A DNA stretch of 64,000 nucleotides from Bacteroidales bacterium (GCA_910575615.1 CAJTEX010000013.1:1-64000); one strand, 5' to 3'. Shown: positions 44,666 to 54,007, counted from the first letter of the stretch. Program-made: numbers and translations. The notes: generated by a model not told the origin, from the letters alone.

Positions 44666-45865
44666 ATGAAAACCAACATAGGTGTTTTCTTCGGCGGACG
44701 CTCCACCGAACATGAGATTTCGGTGATTTCCGCCAACCAGGCCATCAACGCCATCGACAAATCGAAATATGATGTCACCCCGGTATATGTCTCCAAGGAG
44801 GGACTATGGTTTACCGGCGACGCCCTTCTGAACCTGCGCAACTACCGTGACATGAAGGCTATTGAGAAGATGGCCGAAGAGGTGTACATGCGTCCCGTCC
44901 ACGGCGACTGCAATCTCTATTACCAGAAGCCCAAAGGGATGTTTGGCAAGAAAGAGATAGCCGCGAAGCTCGATGTGGTGATTCCGGTCTTCCATGGCGC
45001 GAATGGTGAGGATGGCACATTCCAGGGGATACTCCAGGCGATTGACATCCCTTTCGCGGGATGTGACACACTCTCGTCGGCCAATGGTATGGACAAAATC
45101 ACGATGAAAATGATTCTCCGGGAGAACGACATTCCGGTGGTGGATTATGTGTGGTTCACAGACCGGCAGTGGTTTGCAGACCGCGACAACCTGGTCAGCC
45201 GTATCGAGGAGAAAATCGGTTATCCGGTGATTGTGAAGCCTGCCAACCTTGGTTCTTCAATCGGAATCGGGTGTGCCCATAACCGTGAGGAGCTGTTTGA
45301 GAAAGTGGACGATGCCGGACGTTACGCCTCGCGAATCATCGTGGAGCATATGGTCGAGCAGCTCCAGGAAATCAATTGCTCGATTCTCGGAGACTGCGAC
45401 GACTATCAGGCGTCTGTACTCGAAGAACCAATCAAGACCAAGGAAATCCTGTCATACACAGACAAGTACATGGGCGGCTCTAAGGGCACGGAAGGAATGC
45501 AGGCATCACAGAAGAAGATACCAGCGGATTTGCCCGAGGATATGACCAAGGAAATCCAGCGTCTGGCCGGAGAAACATTCCGTGTGCTGTCGTGCCATGG
45601 TGTGTCGCGTGTCGATGTGATTATCGACCGCGCCACCGGCAAGATATATGTGAATGAAATCAACACCATCCCCGGTTCGCTCTCGTTTTATCTCTGGGAG
45701 GCCACAGGAATATCATTCCCCGCGCTGATGGATCGCCTGGTGGCGCTTGCTGTGAAACGCAAGACCCGGGAGGGACAGAAGACCACATCATTTTCCCAAA
45801 ACATATTCGCCCTTGGCGGAGGCACCAAAGGTGGAGTCAAGGGAGCAAAAGGGGTGAAAGCCTGA
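44666..45865 (+). CDS. Divergent D-Ala-D-Ala ligase-like ATP-grasp enzyme
   Basis: 399 aa Ddl/Van-family ligase. It has the N-terminal GVFFGGRSTEHEISVISA, the ATP-grasp core (GYPVIVKPANLGSSIGIG), catalytic-loop region SYTDKYMGGSKGTEG, and metal site VDVIIDRATGKIYVNEINTIPG. After NEINTIPG it reads SLSFYLWEATG, unlike the GFTxxS sequence of standard Ddl and VanA, placing it in a divergent subgroup. The tail (about 375-399) is a short Gly/Lys-rich extension. Pairing with the membrane MurF-like ligase suggests a dedicated dipeptide or depsipeptide donor. D-Ala-D-Ala itself remains possible. Confidence 0.85.
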   Translation: MKTNIGVFFGGRSTEHEISVISANQAINAIDKSKYDVTPVYVSKEGLWFTGDALLNLRNYRDMKAIEKMAEEVYMRPVHGDCNLYYQKPKGMFGKKEIAAKLDVVIPVFHGANGEDGTFQGILQAIDIPFAGCDTLSSANGMDKITMKMILRENDIPVVDYVWFTDRQWFADRDNLVSRIEEKIGYPVIVKPANLGSSIGIGCAHNREELFEKVDDAGRYASRIIVEHMVEQLQEINCSILGDCDDYQASVLEEPIKTKEILSYTDKYMGGSKGTEGMQASQKKIPADLPEDMTKEIQRLAGETFRVLSCHGVSRVDVIIDRATGKIYVNEINTIPGSLSFYLWEATGISFPALMDRLVALAVKRKTREGQKTTSFSQNIFALGGGTKGGVKGAKGVKA

Positions 45866-45931
45866 GAGGATAACGCTCCCCTCGGGGGGGCGTTTCTACC
45901 GCAGCCCGTCCCTTTATGACATATCCAGTAT

Positions 45932-46300
45932 ATGGAGATAATCAAAGCGAAAAAGACACTTGTCCGCTCCCTGTTTGACGGGGGGCGGATTTGTCAATTG
46001 CGTCTGGTTGATCTGACCGGCCCCGTCCTGTCTGTCAGTCCGTTCGAGACCGAGACAGCTGCCACGGTGTTCATTGATGCCAGGGTGGTGCTGATTGACC
46101 GAGAGGCGTTAGCCAGTGTCTGTTGTGGAGATGAGCCGCAGCCTGGTTCTGATGCCGGATTGCTTGAGATGCTTATGACCGAGCTGCGCGGTGATATTAT
46201 TGGCGCGGCGACAGGGGAAGCCGTGTCTCCCCGTCTTTCGGCCATATTGGCTAAGCCAGGCGAGACCCCGTCTGCTTCAGTCCTTCCGGTGGCTTTCTGA
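45932..46300 (+). CDS. Hypothetical protein
   Basis: 122 aa with ATG 45932 and no recognised domain, signal peptide or membrane span. It contains repeated Leu/Val strands (ICQLRLVDLTGPVLSV, ATVFIDARVVLID) and an Ala-rich end. It lies after the Ddl-like gene and converges on the DUF4296 gene with only 1 bp between the stops. It may be a real small gene or a chance frame in GC-rich DNA. Confidence 0.4.
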   Translation: MEIIKAKKTLVRSLFDGGRICQLRLVDLTGPVLSVSPFETETAATVFIDARVVLIDREALASVCCGDEPQPGSDAGLLEMLMTELRGDIIGAATGEAVSPRLSAILAKPGETPSASVLPVAF

Positions 46301-46301
46301 T

Positions 46302-47399
46302 TTATTTTTTGCGGTTATTTCCCGCGCGCAGCATCTCGTCGCGCTTGCGTAGACCCTCTTGTGCGGCAGACCCTCCACCGGTCTGTTTCGGAGCGGTATG
46401 TGCCGGGGTGTTGCTTCTCGGCTGCATTTGCTTGTGGCTGTTGGCTTTCCCGGTGGTTTGCGGTGCGCTGCCGCTGTTTGCCCGGTGCTTGCCATATGTG
46501 CCAATTGTCGATGGACGGCCCCGTTGGGAGAGTGGTGACTGCGGAATGGAGTCGGCGACCGGAGGCTGTGATGCTATGCTGTCAGTGTCCGATGCGGCCA
46601 CAGTATCAGCTTTTTCCTTGCGCGGAGCCTGTTTCTGCCCGTAATTGAAGGGCCGTTGCGAGAAATATTTCTTGGAAAGATGATTGCGCATCCTCACAAG
46701 TGATATGCTGTCGAGTCTCACGGTCTCTTTTTCATCCGGACGGGCGATTATGTATCCCGCAATCCTGACAGGGGAGAGGGTGGTGTCTACCCTGAGCGAC
46801 ACCTCTCCGATGCCTTTGTTTTTCCCGGCGGCGATGTTGTAATATGATGTGCCGTCGGCATATTCTATCACCATACGTGCTGTCACAGGCTTTGCCGCTG
46901 TCGCCATGTTGAAGCGGAGGGTGAACACATCATGGTTGTGCCAGTTGGAGTCGACCGGTATTGAGAATGTCACAAGCCGCGATGCCGAGCGGCGCGAGAA
47001 CTCAAACCTGCTGCTCATGGGCCAGATGTCAACCGAGTCTCCGGCGACGGCGATTTTCTGGTTTGAGGCGGAGAGGAGGTTGCCCTGGCGTTCGTTGAGG
47101 ATGCTGATGGTCTTCTCATAGACCTTCATATAGTCTTCTATATGGTGGCCATACCATCTGAATGAAGAATCGACCTGTTGGGCCGTGACTCCGTGGGCAG
47201 CGTAGATGCTCTGCTTTAAGAGCATTTTTGAGGAATCGCTGTCAAACTCATTGTGGTTAAGGTCTACTACGGCTTCCCCTATATGAATGTCTGCCATCAA
47301 TGATGCCATATCATCGGTGTCAAGCACCATATCGTTCTTCTTGCCGCATCCGGCAAGCATCAGTGACAGAATCGCAGTAAGATGGAAAAGCCGTTTCAT
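46302..47399 (-). CDS. DUF4296 lipoprotein
   Basis: 365 aa from ATG 47399 (MKRLFHLTAILSLMLAGCGKK); the frame is open far upstream but that part lies inside lspA in another frame. The lipobox LAGC makes it a lipoprotein. Residues about 28-120 match the DUF4296 pattern (MASLMADIHIGEAVVDLN, YAAHGVTAQQVDSSFRWYGHHIEDYMKVYE). A beta-rich middle follows, then a Pro/Gln/Ser-rich C-terminal 90 residues. Function is unknown. It lies 5 bp from lspA, whose product would process its signal peptide. Confidence 0.82.
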   Translation of the reverse strand: MKRLFHLTAILSLMLAGCGKKNDMVLDTDDMASLMADIHIGEAVVDLNHNEFDSDSSKMLLKQSIYAAHGVTAQQVDSSFRWYGHHIEDYMKVYEKTISILNERQGNLLSASNQKIAVAGDSVDIWPMSSRFEFSRRSASRLVTFSIPVDSNWHNHDVFTLRFNMATAAKPVTARMVIEYADGTSYYNIAAGKNKGIGEVSLRVDTTLSPVRIAGYIIARPDEKETVRLDSISLVRMRNHLSKKYFSQRPFNYGQKQAPRKEKADTVAASDTDSIASQPPVADSIPQSPLSQRGRPSTIGTYGKHRANSGSAPQTTGKANSHKQMQPRSNTPAHTAPKQTGGGSAAQEGLRKRDEMLRAGNNRKK

Positions 47400-47404
47400 A
47401 GACC

Positions 47405-48142
47405 TCAATCTTTCGTTGGTTTGATGTTGTCTCCGTTTCCGGCGGATGTATCGTCGTTTGAGGCTTTGCCTGTCATCTTGAGCTCGCGCAGGAACGGCAC
47501 CTCTGAAATCTGGGCTGAGTAGAAGATAATCAGCCAGATGAGTCCGACAGATATGGCCGCGTCGGCAAAGTTGAACACCGGCGAGAAGAAGAGGAAATAC
47601 TCTCCGCCTACCAGCGGCATCCATTCGGGCCATGTCCAGCTTACAAGCGGGAAATAAAGCATGTCAACCACTTTCCCGTGGAGGAAAGTGCCATATCCCC
47701 CGTCAGCGGGGAAAAGCGTGGCCACACCAGGAGGCATAGGGTTGTCGAAGACAAGGCCGTAGAAGGCGCAGTCTATGATGTTTCCGGCCGCTCCCGCTAT
47801 GATAAGCGAGAGGCAGACTGTGTAACCTGTCTTCGCCTGGGGTTTGTTGCGGATTTTACAGAGGTAATAAATGAGGAATCCGACGGTGACGATGCGCAGC
47901 AGGGTCAGCAGCAGTTTGCTGCCGATTTCCCATCCGAACGCCATGCCGTTGTTCTGGATGAACGCAATCTGGAACCACGGGAAAATCTCGTGGCTCTCAC
48001 CGAGGTAAAAATGGGTCTTCACCCATATCTTGAGAATCTGGTCGATGAGCAGCACCGCCAGGATGATTGACAACGCCATCAGGCCACGGCCCTTTGACGG
48101 GCCGCGGCTGATGGTGGTTTCGATAGTGTTGAGTTCTGACAA
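47405..48142 (-). CDS. lspA: Lipoprotein signal peptidase (signal peptidase II)
   Basis: Cleaves prolipoprotein signal peptides in the inner membrane. Four membrane spans are seen. The aspartyl dyad is D124 (GNIIDCAFYG) and D194 (FNFADAAIS). Other conserved sites are DQILKIWVK and NNGMAFG. At 245 aa it is longer than the usual 165. The excess is an insertion between the catalytic Asp residues (about 130-185, with GYGTFLHGKVVDMLYFP and WPEWMPLVGGEY) plus N- and C-terminal tails, as typical for Bacteroidota. It is in one unit with the DUF4296 lipoprotein. Confidence 0.95.
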   Translation of the reverse strand: MSELNTIETTISRGPSKGRGLMALSIILAVLLIDQILKIWVKTHFYLGESHEIFPWFQIAFIQNNGMAFGWEIGSKLLLTLLRIVTVGFLIYYLCKIRNKPQAKTGYTVCLSLIIAGAAGNIIDCAFYGLVFDNPMPPGVATLFPADGGYGTFLHGKVVDMLYFPLVSWTWPEWMPLVGGEYFLFFSPVFNFADAAISVGLIWLIIFYSAQISEVPFLRELKMTGKASNDDTSAGNGDNIKPTKD

Positions 48143-48217
48143 GTCGAATTGTGTTTGTCGGTGGATTTCTTGGCGGGGAGCCGGCGCGCAGCCTCGCGGT
48201 CCCCGGGGTCGACACCG

Positions 48218-48586
48218 TTACTTCTTGGAGTCGACAGACAGTGTGGCGTGAGGCACTGCGCGGAGACGTTCCTTGGGAATCAGTTTGCCGGTCTTGCGGT
48301 CGATTCCGTAGGTCTTGTTCTCGATTCTCACCAAAGCGTTCTGCAGATGGGCTATGAACTGTGCCTGTCTCTGGGCGAGCCTGCCGGCCTCCTCCTTGCC
48401 AAGAGTCGACGCGCCCTCCTCCAGCACCTTGAAGGTGGGGGAGGTGTCGGCGGTGTCGTTTCCGTCGGAGTTCATGACATCGGCGCGGAGAAGTTCATAT
48501 TCCTTGCGGGCTTTTTCGAGCTTCTCCAGAATAAGGACTTTGAATTCCTCAAGTTCCTCGTCGGTGTAACGGGTTTTATCAGACAT
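48218..48586 (-). CDS. TraR/DksA-family protein without zinc cysteines
   Basis: 122 aa. The N-terminal coiled coil (about 8-80) and the C-terminal globule align with DksA, including YGIDRKTGKLIPKERL and AVPHATLSVDS in place of the zinc-finger YGIC...C. All four zinc Cys residues are replaced (no Cys in the protein). The coiled-coil tip has NDTADTSP, with acidic residues as needed in the RNA polymerase secondary channel. It probably binds RNA polymerase. It lies 75 bp upstream of lspA and 145 bp from ileS on the same strand. Confidence 0.88.
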   Translation of the reverse strand: MSDKTRYTDEELEEFKVLILEKLEKARKEYELLRADVMNSDGNDTADTSPTFKVLEEGASTLGKEEAGRLAQRQAQFIAHLQNALVRIENKTYGIDRKTGKLIPKERLRAVPHATLSVDSKK

Positions 48587-48683
48587 TGCTTATCGTGTAT
48601 TATGAAATAGTTGAACGTTTTTACAAATCGGCGAGGCCGATTACCAGTCTAAACAGACAACATTTGTGAAATGTTCAAAAAGG

Positions 48684-48719
48684 CCGGAGGGTATCCCCGG
48701 TTGCGGGAATACCCTTCGG
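48684..48719 (-). terminator. Terminator of ileS
   Basis: CCGGAGGGTAT (48684-48694) pairs with ATACCCTTCGG (48709-48719) with one mismatch. On the minus strand CCTTTTTG follows, 13 nt after the ileS stop. Confidence 0.75.
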
Positions 48720-48731
48720 AATACAGGATTG

Positions 48732-51700
48732 TCAGGCTTTTTCGATTTTGACTTTCACCTCTGTGCCGTCGATGTCTAGCAGCTCGTCTTCGGCGGGAGC
48801 GTCCACCACTGCGGCCTTTACCTCGGATGCGAGCACCTGCGAGGCGATGTAGTCTTTGAAATCGGCTATGGCGCCCTCGGTGAGGGCGTTGGGCTCGATT
48901 GTGACTATGATGCGGTCGGTGATGTCATAATCGCGGCTCTTGCGGATGTTCTGGATGCGGTTGATGAGGTCGCGGGCCACACCTTCCTTGCGGAGCGCGT
49001 CGGTGATTTCCACCTCCAGGGCCACGGTGACGCTTCCCTCGTTGGCAACAAGCCATCCGGGAATATCCTCGGAGTGGATGTCGACATCGGTCAGTTCCAC
49101 CTTGATTTCCTCACCTTCGAGCGACAGGGAGATTGCGCCCTCACGCTCCAGCATTGCGATTTCCTGCTGGGTCATGGCGCCGATGAGCGCGGCCACAGCC
49201 TTCATCTTCTTCCCGAATTTCGGGCCGAGTTTCTTGAAGTCGGGCTTGATTGACTTGACAAGCACGCCCTCCTGATCGTCAACGAGCTTCAGCTCTTTGA
49301 CATTGACCTCGGAGAGAATCAGCGGGGCCATTGCTTCAAGCTGTCGGCGGCGCTCTTCGGAATTGACAGGAATCATCAGGGTCTGGAGGGGCTGGCGCAC
49401 CTTTATGTTGACCTTGCGGCGGAGCGACAACACGAGCGATGTCACCACCTGGGCGAGGTGCATGCGCTCCTCAAGGGAGTGGTCGATGACCGTCTCGTCG
49501 GCCACGGGGAAGTCTGCCAGGTGTACCGACACTGCCTCTTTGCCTTCTGCCGCGAGGGCCGGGGCCGTGAGGTCGCGGTAAAGACGGTCGGCGAAGAATG
49601 GCGCGTAGGGAGCCAGCAGGCGGGCGACCGTGGCGAGGCATGTATGGAGGGTCTGGTATGCCGACAGTTTGTCGGTGTCGAGACCTCCGCCCCAGAAACG
49701 TTTGCGGTTGAGGCGTACATACCAGTTTGACAGGTTGTCGTTTACGAAGTCGTTGATTAATCTTGCGGCGCGGGTGGGTTCGTAGTCGTCAAGAGCCTCG
49801 GTGACATCCTTGACCAGGGTGTTGAGCAGCGAGAGAATCCAGCGGTCGATTTCCGGACGCTCGGCCAGCGGGACCTGTGCCTCCGCGCCTGTGAAGCCGT
49901 CGACATTGGCATACAGGGTCAGGAACGAATAGGTGTTGTAGAGGGTGGAGAAAAGCTTGCGCGACACCTCTTTGATTCCCTCCTCGTTGAATTTCAGGTT
50001 GTCCCATGGCGCGGAGTTGGAAATCATGTACCAACGCACGGCATCGCTTCCGTAGGTCTCGATGGTCTTGAACGGGTCTACGGCGTTGCCGAGACGTTTA
50101 GACATCTTGTTGCCATCCTTGTCAAGCACGAGGCCGTTGGAAATCACCGCCTTGTAAGATTTGGTGTCGAACACCATCCCGGCGATGGCGTGGAGGGTGA
50201 AGAACCATCCACGTGTCTGGTCTACTCCCTCGGCGATGAAGTCGGCGGGGTAGCAGGCTCCTGACTCCAGGGCTTCCTTGTTCTCGAAAGGATAGTGTAC
50301 CTGGGCGTAGGGCATCGAGCCGGAGTCGAACCACACGTCAATGAGGTCGGTCTCGCGGCGCATGGGCTTGCCGGAGGGAGACACAAGCACGATGTCGTCG
50401 ACATACGGGCGGTGGAGGTCGATGCGGTCATAGTTCTCCTTTGAGTAGTCGCCGGGCACGAAGCCTTTGGCCTTGTAAGGATTCTCGTTCATCACGCCGG
50501 TTTCCACGGCCTTCTCGATTTCGGCATAGAGTGTCGCGATTGAGTCGATGCAGATTTCCTCCTTGCCGTCGGCTGTGCGCCATATCGGCAGCGGTGTGCC
50601 CCAGTAACGGGAGCGGGAAAGGTTCCAGTCCTGCAGGTTTTCGAGCCATTTGCCGAAACGTCCAGAGCCGGTCGCAGCGGGTTTCCACTGGATTTCCTTG
50701 TTGAGTTCCATCAGGCGTTCGCGGCAAGCTGTGGTCTTGATGAACCAGCTGTCGAGGGGGTAGTAAAGGACAGGCTTGTCGGTGCGCCAGCAGTGGGGAT
50801 AGTTGTGGACATGTTTCTCAATCTTGAAGACCTTGTCGTTCTGTTTGAGCCACATGCAGATTTCTATGTCGAGGGTCTCGTCATTCTCCCCCTTGGAGGG
50901 GTCGTAGGCGTTCTTGACGAATTTTCCCTGCCAGGGGGTGTATGCCTCCACATCCACGCTCTCCTCGACGAATTTTGGGTCAAGGTCTTCGAGTATGAAG
51001 AAACGGCCCCTCAGGTCGACCATCGGACGGATGTTGCCGTCGCGGTCTACGAGGGTCAGCGGGGGCACGCCGGCCTGGCGTGACACCCTGAGGTCGTCGG
51101 CTCCGAATGTGCCGGCGATATGCACGATACCCGTTCCATCCTCGGTGGTCACATAGTCGCCCGGGATTACCCTGAAAGCCCCTTCGCCGGGATTCATCCA
51201 GGGTATGAGCTGCTCGTAATGGAGTCCGACGAGGTCTTTGCCTTTCACGGTGGAGACCACTTCAAACGGGATGAGTTTCGCGCCTTTCTCGTATTCGTCG
51301 AGCTTGAGGTCGGCGGCCTTGGGGTTGAACATGGCGTTCATAAGCGCCACGGCCACGACCACTGTCTCCTTCTCCCCGCTGTAAGGGTTGTAGGTGCGGA
51401 CGATGTTGTATTCTATCTCAGGCCCGACAGCGAGTGCCGTGTTTGAGGGGAGGGTCCAGGGGGTGGTGGTCCAGGCCAGGAAATAGGGCTTTCCCCATCC
51501 GAGCATGGCCTCAGAGGGATCGGTGCAGAGGAATTGGGCCACACATGTGGTGTCCTTCACGTCGCGGTAGCATCCCGGCTGGTTCAGCTCGTGGGAGCTG
51601 AGCCCGGTGCCCGCTGCCGGGGAGTATGGCTGTATGGTGTAGCCCTTGTAAAGATACCCCTTGTCGTAAAGCTGTCGGAGCAGCCACCAGCATGACTCGA

Positions 51701-52166
51701 TGTAGCTGTTGTGATAGGTCACATAGGGATTGTCGAGATCCACCCAGTATCCCATCGAGTTGGTCAGGGCCGACCATTCCTTGGTGTATTTCATCACCTC
51801 CTGGCGGCAGGCGGCGTTGTACTCGTCGACCGAGATTTTCTTGCCGATGTCCTCCTTGGTGATGCCGAGCGACTTTTCAACGCCCAGCTCGACAGGCAGT
51901 CCGTGGGTGTCCCAGCCGGCCTTGCGGTCAACGCGGAATCCCTTCATCGTCTTGTAACGGCAGAAAATGTCCTTGATTGTGCGGGCCATCACATGGTGGA
52001 TGCCGGGCATGCCATTGGCCGAGGGAGGACCCTCGAAGAACACGAAAGGTGTGGCTCCTTCGCGCAGCTCAAGGCTGCGGCGGAACAGGTCGTCGGCGTT
52101 CCACTGGGCAAGCACCTCCTTGTTGATACTCGAAAGGTTGAAATGGTCGTATTCGGTAAACTTCAT
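48732..52166 (-). CDS. ileS: Isoleucyl-tRNA synthetase
   Basis: Class I aminoacyl-tRNA synthetase, 1144 aa, of the long type common in Bacteroidota. Residues 45-58 hold the HIGH motif region PSANGMPGIHH. A large CP1 editing domain occupies about 180-420. KMSKR (DGNKMSKRLGN) lies near 690, followed by the anticodon-binding domain and a C-terminal extension (about 920-1144). The CxxC zinc hook of the short type is absent. It is preceded by a well-formed promoter and followed by a terminator. Confidence 0.97.
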   Translation of the reverse strand: MKFTEYDHFNLSSINKEVLAQWNADDLFRRSLELREGATPFVFFEGPPSANGMPGIHHVMARTIKDIFCRYKTMKGFRVDRKAGWDTHGLPVELGVEKSLGITKEDIGKKISVDEYNAACRQEVMKYTKEWSALTNSMGYWVDLDNPYVTYHNSYIESCWWLLRQLYDKGYLYKGYTIQPYSPAAGTGLSSHELNQPGCYRDVKDTTCVAQFLCTDPSEAMLGWGKPYFLAWTTTPWTLPSNTALAVGPEIEYNIVRTYNPYSGEKETVVVAVALMNAMFNPKAADLKLDEYEKGAKLIPFEVVSTVKGKDLVGLHYEQLIPWMNPGEGAFRVIPGDYVTTEDGTGIVHIAGTFGADDLRVSRQAGVPPLTLVDRDGNIRPMVDLRGRFFILEDLDPKFVEESVDVEAYTPWQGKFVKNAYDPSKGENDETLDIEICMWLKQNDKVFKIEKHVHNYPHCWRTDKPVLYYPLDSWFIKTTACRERLMELNKEIQWKPAATGSGRFGKWLENLQDWNLSRSRYWGTPLPIWRTADGKEEICIDSIATLYAEIEKAVETGVMNENPYKAKGFVPGDYSKENYDRIDLHRPYVDDIVLVSPSGKPMRRETDLIDVWFDSGSMPYAQVHYPFENKEALESGACYPADFIAEGVDQTRGWFFTLHAIAGMVFDTKSYKAVISNGLVLDKDGNKMSKRLGNAVDPFKTIETYGSDAVRWYMISNSAPWDNLKFNEEGIKEVSRKLFSTLYNTYSFLTLYANVDGFTGAEAQVPLAERPEIDRWILSLLNTLVKDVTEALDDYEPTRAARLINDFVNDNLSNWYVRLNRKRFWGGGLDTDKLSAYQTLHTCLATVARLLAPYAPFFADRLYRDLTAPALAAEGKEAVSVHLADFPVADETVIDHSLEERMHLAQVVTSLVLSLRRKVNIKVRQPLQTLMIPVNSEERRRQLEAMAPLILSEVNVKELKLVDDQEGVLVKSIKPDFKKLGPKFGKKMKAVAALIGAMTQQEIAMLEREGAISLSLEGEEIKVELTDVDIHSEDIPGWLVANEGSVTVALEVEITDALRKEGVARDLINRIQNIRKSRDYDITDRIIVTIEPNALTEGAIADFKDYIASQVLASEVKAAVVDAPAEDELLDIDGTEVKVKIEKA

Positions 52167-52236
52167 CTTTACGATTGGTCTTGAATGGGGCGTGTTGTCA
52201 GGAGCCAGAAGGCTCCTTGTTTATGAAAATCACCCG

Positions 52237-52268
52237 CAAAGTTAGGATTTTTCATTCAGATATACAAA
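52237..52268 (-). promoter_or_regulatory. Promoter of ileS
   Basis: On the minus strand TTTG at 52268-52265 and TAACTTTG at 52244-52237 have an exact 20-nt spacer. The leader is about 65 nt and contains an AGGAGCC/GGCTCCT hairpin (52200-52217). Confidence 0.8.
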
Positions 52269-52275
52269 TAAAATA

Positions 52276-52308
52276 GAGGAGGATACCCTAACTCACGGTA
52301 TCCTCCTC
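52276..52308 (-). terminator. Terminator of dnaB
   Basis: The perfect 12-bp stem GAGGAGGATACC/GGTATCCTCCTC (52276-52287, 52297-52308), read on the minus strand, is followed by TATTTTATTTG. The same T-rich tail contains the -33 element of the ileS promoter. Confidence 0.75.
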
Positions 52309-52407
52309 CTTCCTTACTTAGAGTGTGTGTCAATAAAGGTGAAAGGATGTGCAAAAATACGGTTATTCCCCGGCTTGGCGCGTAAGAAATGTATTAAAAA
52401 TTGCAAA

Positions 52408-53979
52408 TCAGAACGGCACCGGGGCGTCTGACGATGTCAGGTCGGCGCTTCCTCCCGAGAATGGGGATGGGCCACCACCGTTGATGGGGTCGTCGTCAGA
52501 ACCGTCCTGGTTCATGCGTGACGATACCACGGCCTGTGTGGTGTGGAAGTCCTCGTCCCAGTTCTGGAACCTGGCGTAGTGGCTCACGAAACGCATCTTG
52601 ACATCGTCTACTTTACCCGAACGGTGCTTGGCCACGATGAACAGCGCGAGCCCACGGATGTCGTTGCCCTCCGCGTCCTCGCCGCTGTGGAGATAGTATT
52701 CCGGACGGTGGATGAAACATACGATGTCGGCGTCCTGCTCGATGGCTCCCGACTCACGGAGGTCGCTCAGCTGGGGTCGCTTGGAATTGCTGTCGGTGCC
52801 TCGGCTTTCCACCGATCGGTTGAGCTGCGACAGGGCGATGATAGGTATGTTCAGCTCCTTGGCGAGTTGCTTGAGGTTTCGTGAAATCATCGAGACCTCC
52901 TGCTCGCGGGAGCCGAATTTCATTCCTGAGGCGTTCATCAGCTGCAGGTAGTCGATGATGAGAATCTTGACCCCATGCTCGCGCACGAGTCGGCGGGCCT
53001 TGGTGCGCAGCTCGAAAATCGACAGTGAGGGGGTGTCGTCGATAAACAGCGGCGCGTTGTAGAGCGGTTTCACCCCGGCCATGAGCTTGTCCCAGTCGTT
53101 GGGCAGCAGCCGTCCGCTCTTGATTTTCTCACCTTCAACCTCGCAAGCGTTTGAAATGAGACGGTTGACGAGCTGCAGGTTGCTCATTTCAAGGGAGAAT
53201 ATGGCGGTGGGGATATTGAGGTTGACAGCCATGTTCTTGGCCATGGAGAGGACGAAGGCCGTCTTTCCCATCGCCGGACGTGCCGCGATGATGATGAGGT
53301 CGGAGTTCTGCCATCCGGAGGTGAGTTTGTCAAGTTCGCGGAATCCGGTCTCAAGCCCCGACAGTCCCGACTCACGGTTCGCGGCGGCCTCGATTTGTTC
53401 CAGGGCCTGCTTTATGACCGGGTCTATCTGGGTGACATCCTTCTTCACGTTGCGCTGCGAGATCTCAAAGAGCCGTCCCTCCGCTTCCTGGAGGAGGTCG
53501 TCGACATCGTTTGCCTCGTCAAACGCCTTCTCCTCGATTTGGGCCGAGAAGTTGATAAGCTCTCGGGCGAGGTATTTCTGGGCGACGATGCGGGCGTGGA
53601 ACTCCACATGGGCTCCAGAGGCCACGCGCGCCGTCAGCTCGGATATGGCCGCGGGGCCTCCGACGGTCTTCAGCTCCCCGTTGGCCCTCAGGCGCTGGGT
53701 GACGGTCAGCATGTCGATAGACTGCTGGGATGCGCCGAGCTGCTGTATGGCTTCGTAGATTTTCTGGTGGCCCGGGTCGTAGAAACATTCCGGCTTGAGG
53801 ATGTCGCAGACGGTGGTGTAGGCGTCTTTCTCAAGCATCAGCGCGCCGAGGACGGCTTGTTCCACCTCAAGGTCACGCGGGGCTATGCGCCCCTCCTTCT
53901 CAAGGAGCTGCTGCTGTATGCGTTTGGCGTCGGAATAGCTGTTGCGGCGGGTATATTTGGCTTGTTGTTGTTCTGGCAT
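52408..53979 (-). CDS. dnaB: Replicative DNA helicase DnaB
   Basis: Hexameric fork helicase, 523 aa. It has an N-terminal primase-interacting domain (about 35-140, APRDLEVEQAVLGALMLEKDA), linker, and RecA-like domain with Walker A ARPAMGKTAF, Walker B ILIIDYLQLM, and the DnaB motif SQLNRSVESR. The C-terminus ends with a Gly/Ser/Asp-rich tail. No intein is present. It lies 28 bp downstream of the zinc metallopeptidase gene on the same strand. Confidence 0.97.
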   Translation of the reverse strand: MPEQQQAKYTRRNSYSDAKRIQQQLLEKEGRIAPRDLEVEQAVLGALMLEKDAYTTVCDILKPECFYDPGHQKIYEAIQQLGASQQSIDMLTVTQRLRANGELKTVGGPAAISELTARVASGAHVEFHARIVAQKYLARELINFSAQIEEKAFDEANDVDDLLQEAEGRLFEISQRNVKKDVTQIDPVIKQALEQIEAAANRESGLSGLETGFRELDKLTSGWQNSDLIIIAARPAMGKTAFVLSMAKNMAVNLNIPTAIFSLEMSNLQLVNRLISNACEVEGEKIKSGRLLPNDWDKLMAGVKPLYNAPLFIDDTPSLSIFELRTKARRLVREHGVKILIIDYLQLMNASGMKFGSREQEVSMISRNLKQLAKELNIPIIALSQLNRSVESRGTDSNSKRPQLSDLRESGAIEQDADIVCFIHRPEYYLHSGEDAEGNDIRGLALFIVAKHRSGKVDDVKMRFVSHYARFQNWDEDFHTTQAVVSSRMNQDGSDDDPINGGGPSPFSGGSADLTSSDAPVPF

Positions 53980-54007
53980 AATGATTGGTCTTTGACTGGA
54001 ATGGGTT

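Noticed and set aside
52200-52217. T-box-like or attenuator element in the ileS leader
   Set aside because: Only a simple 7-bp hairpin. The leader is about 65 nt, too short for a T-box, and no terminator/antiterminator pair is visible.
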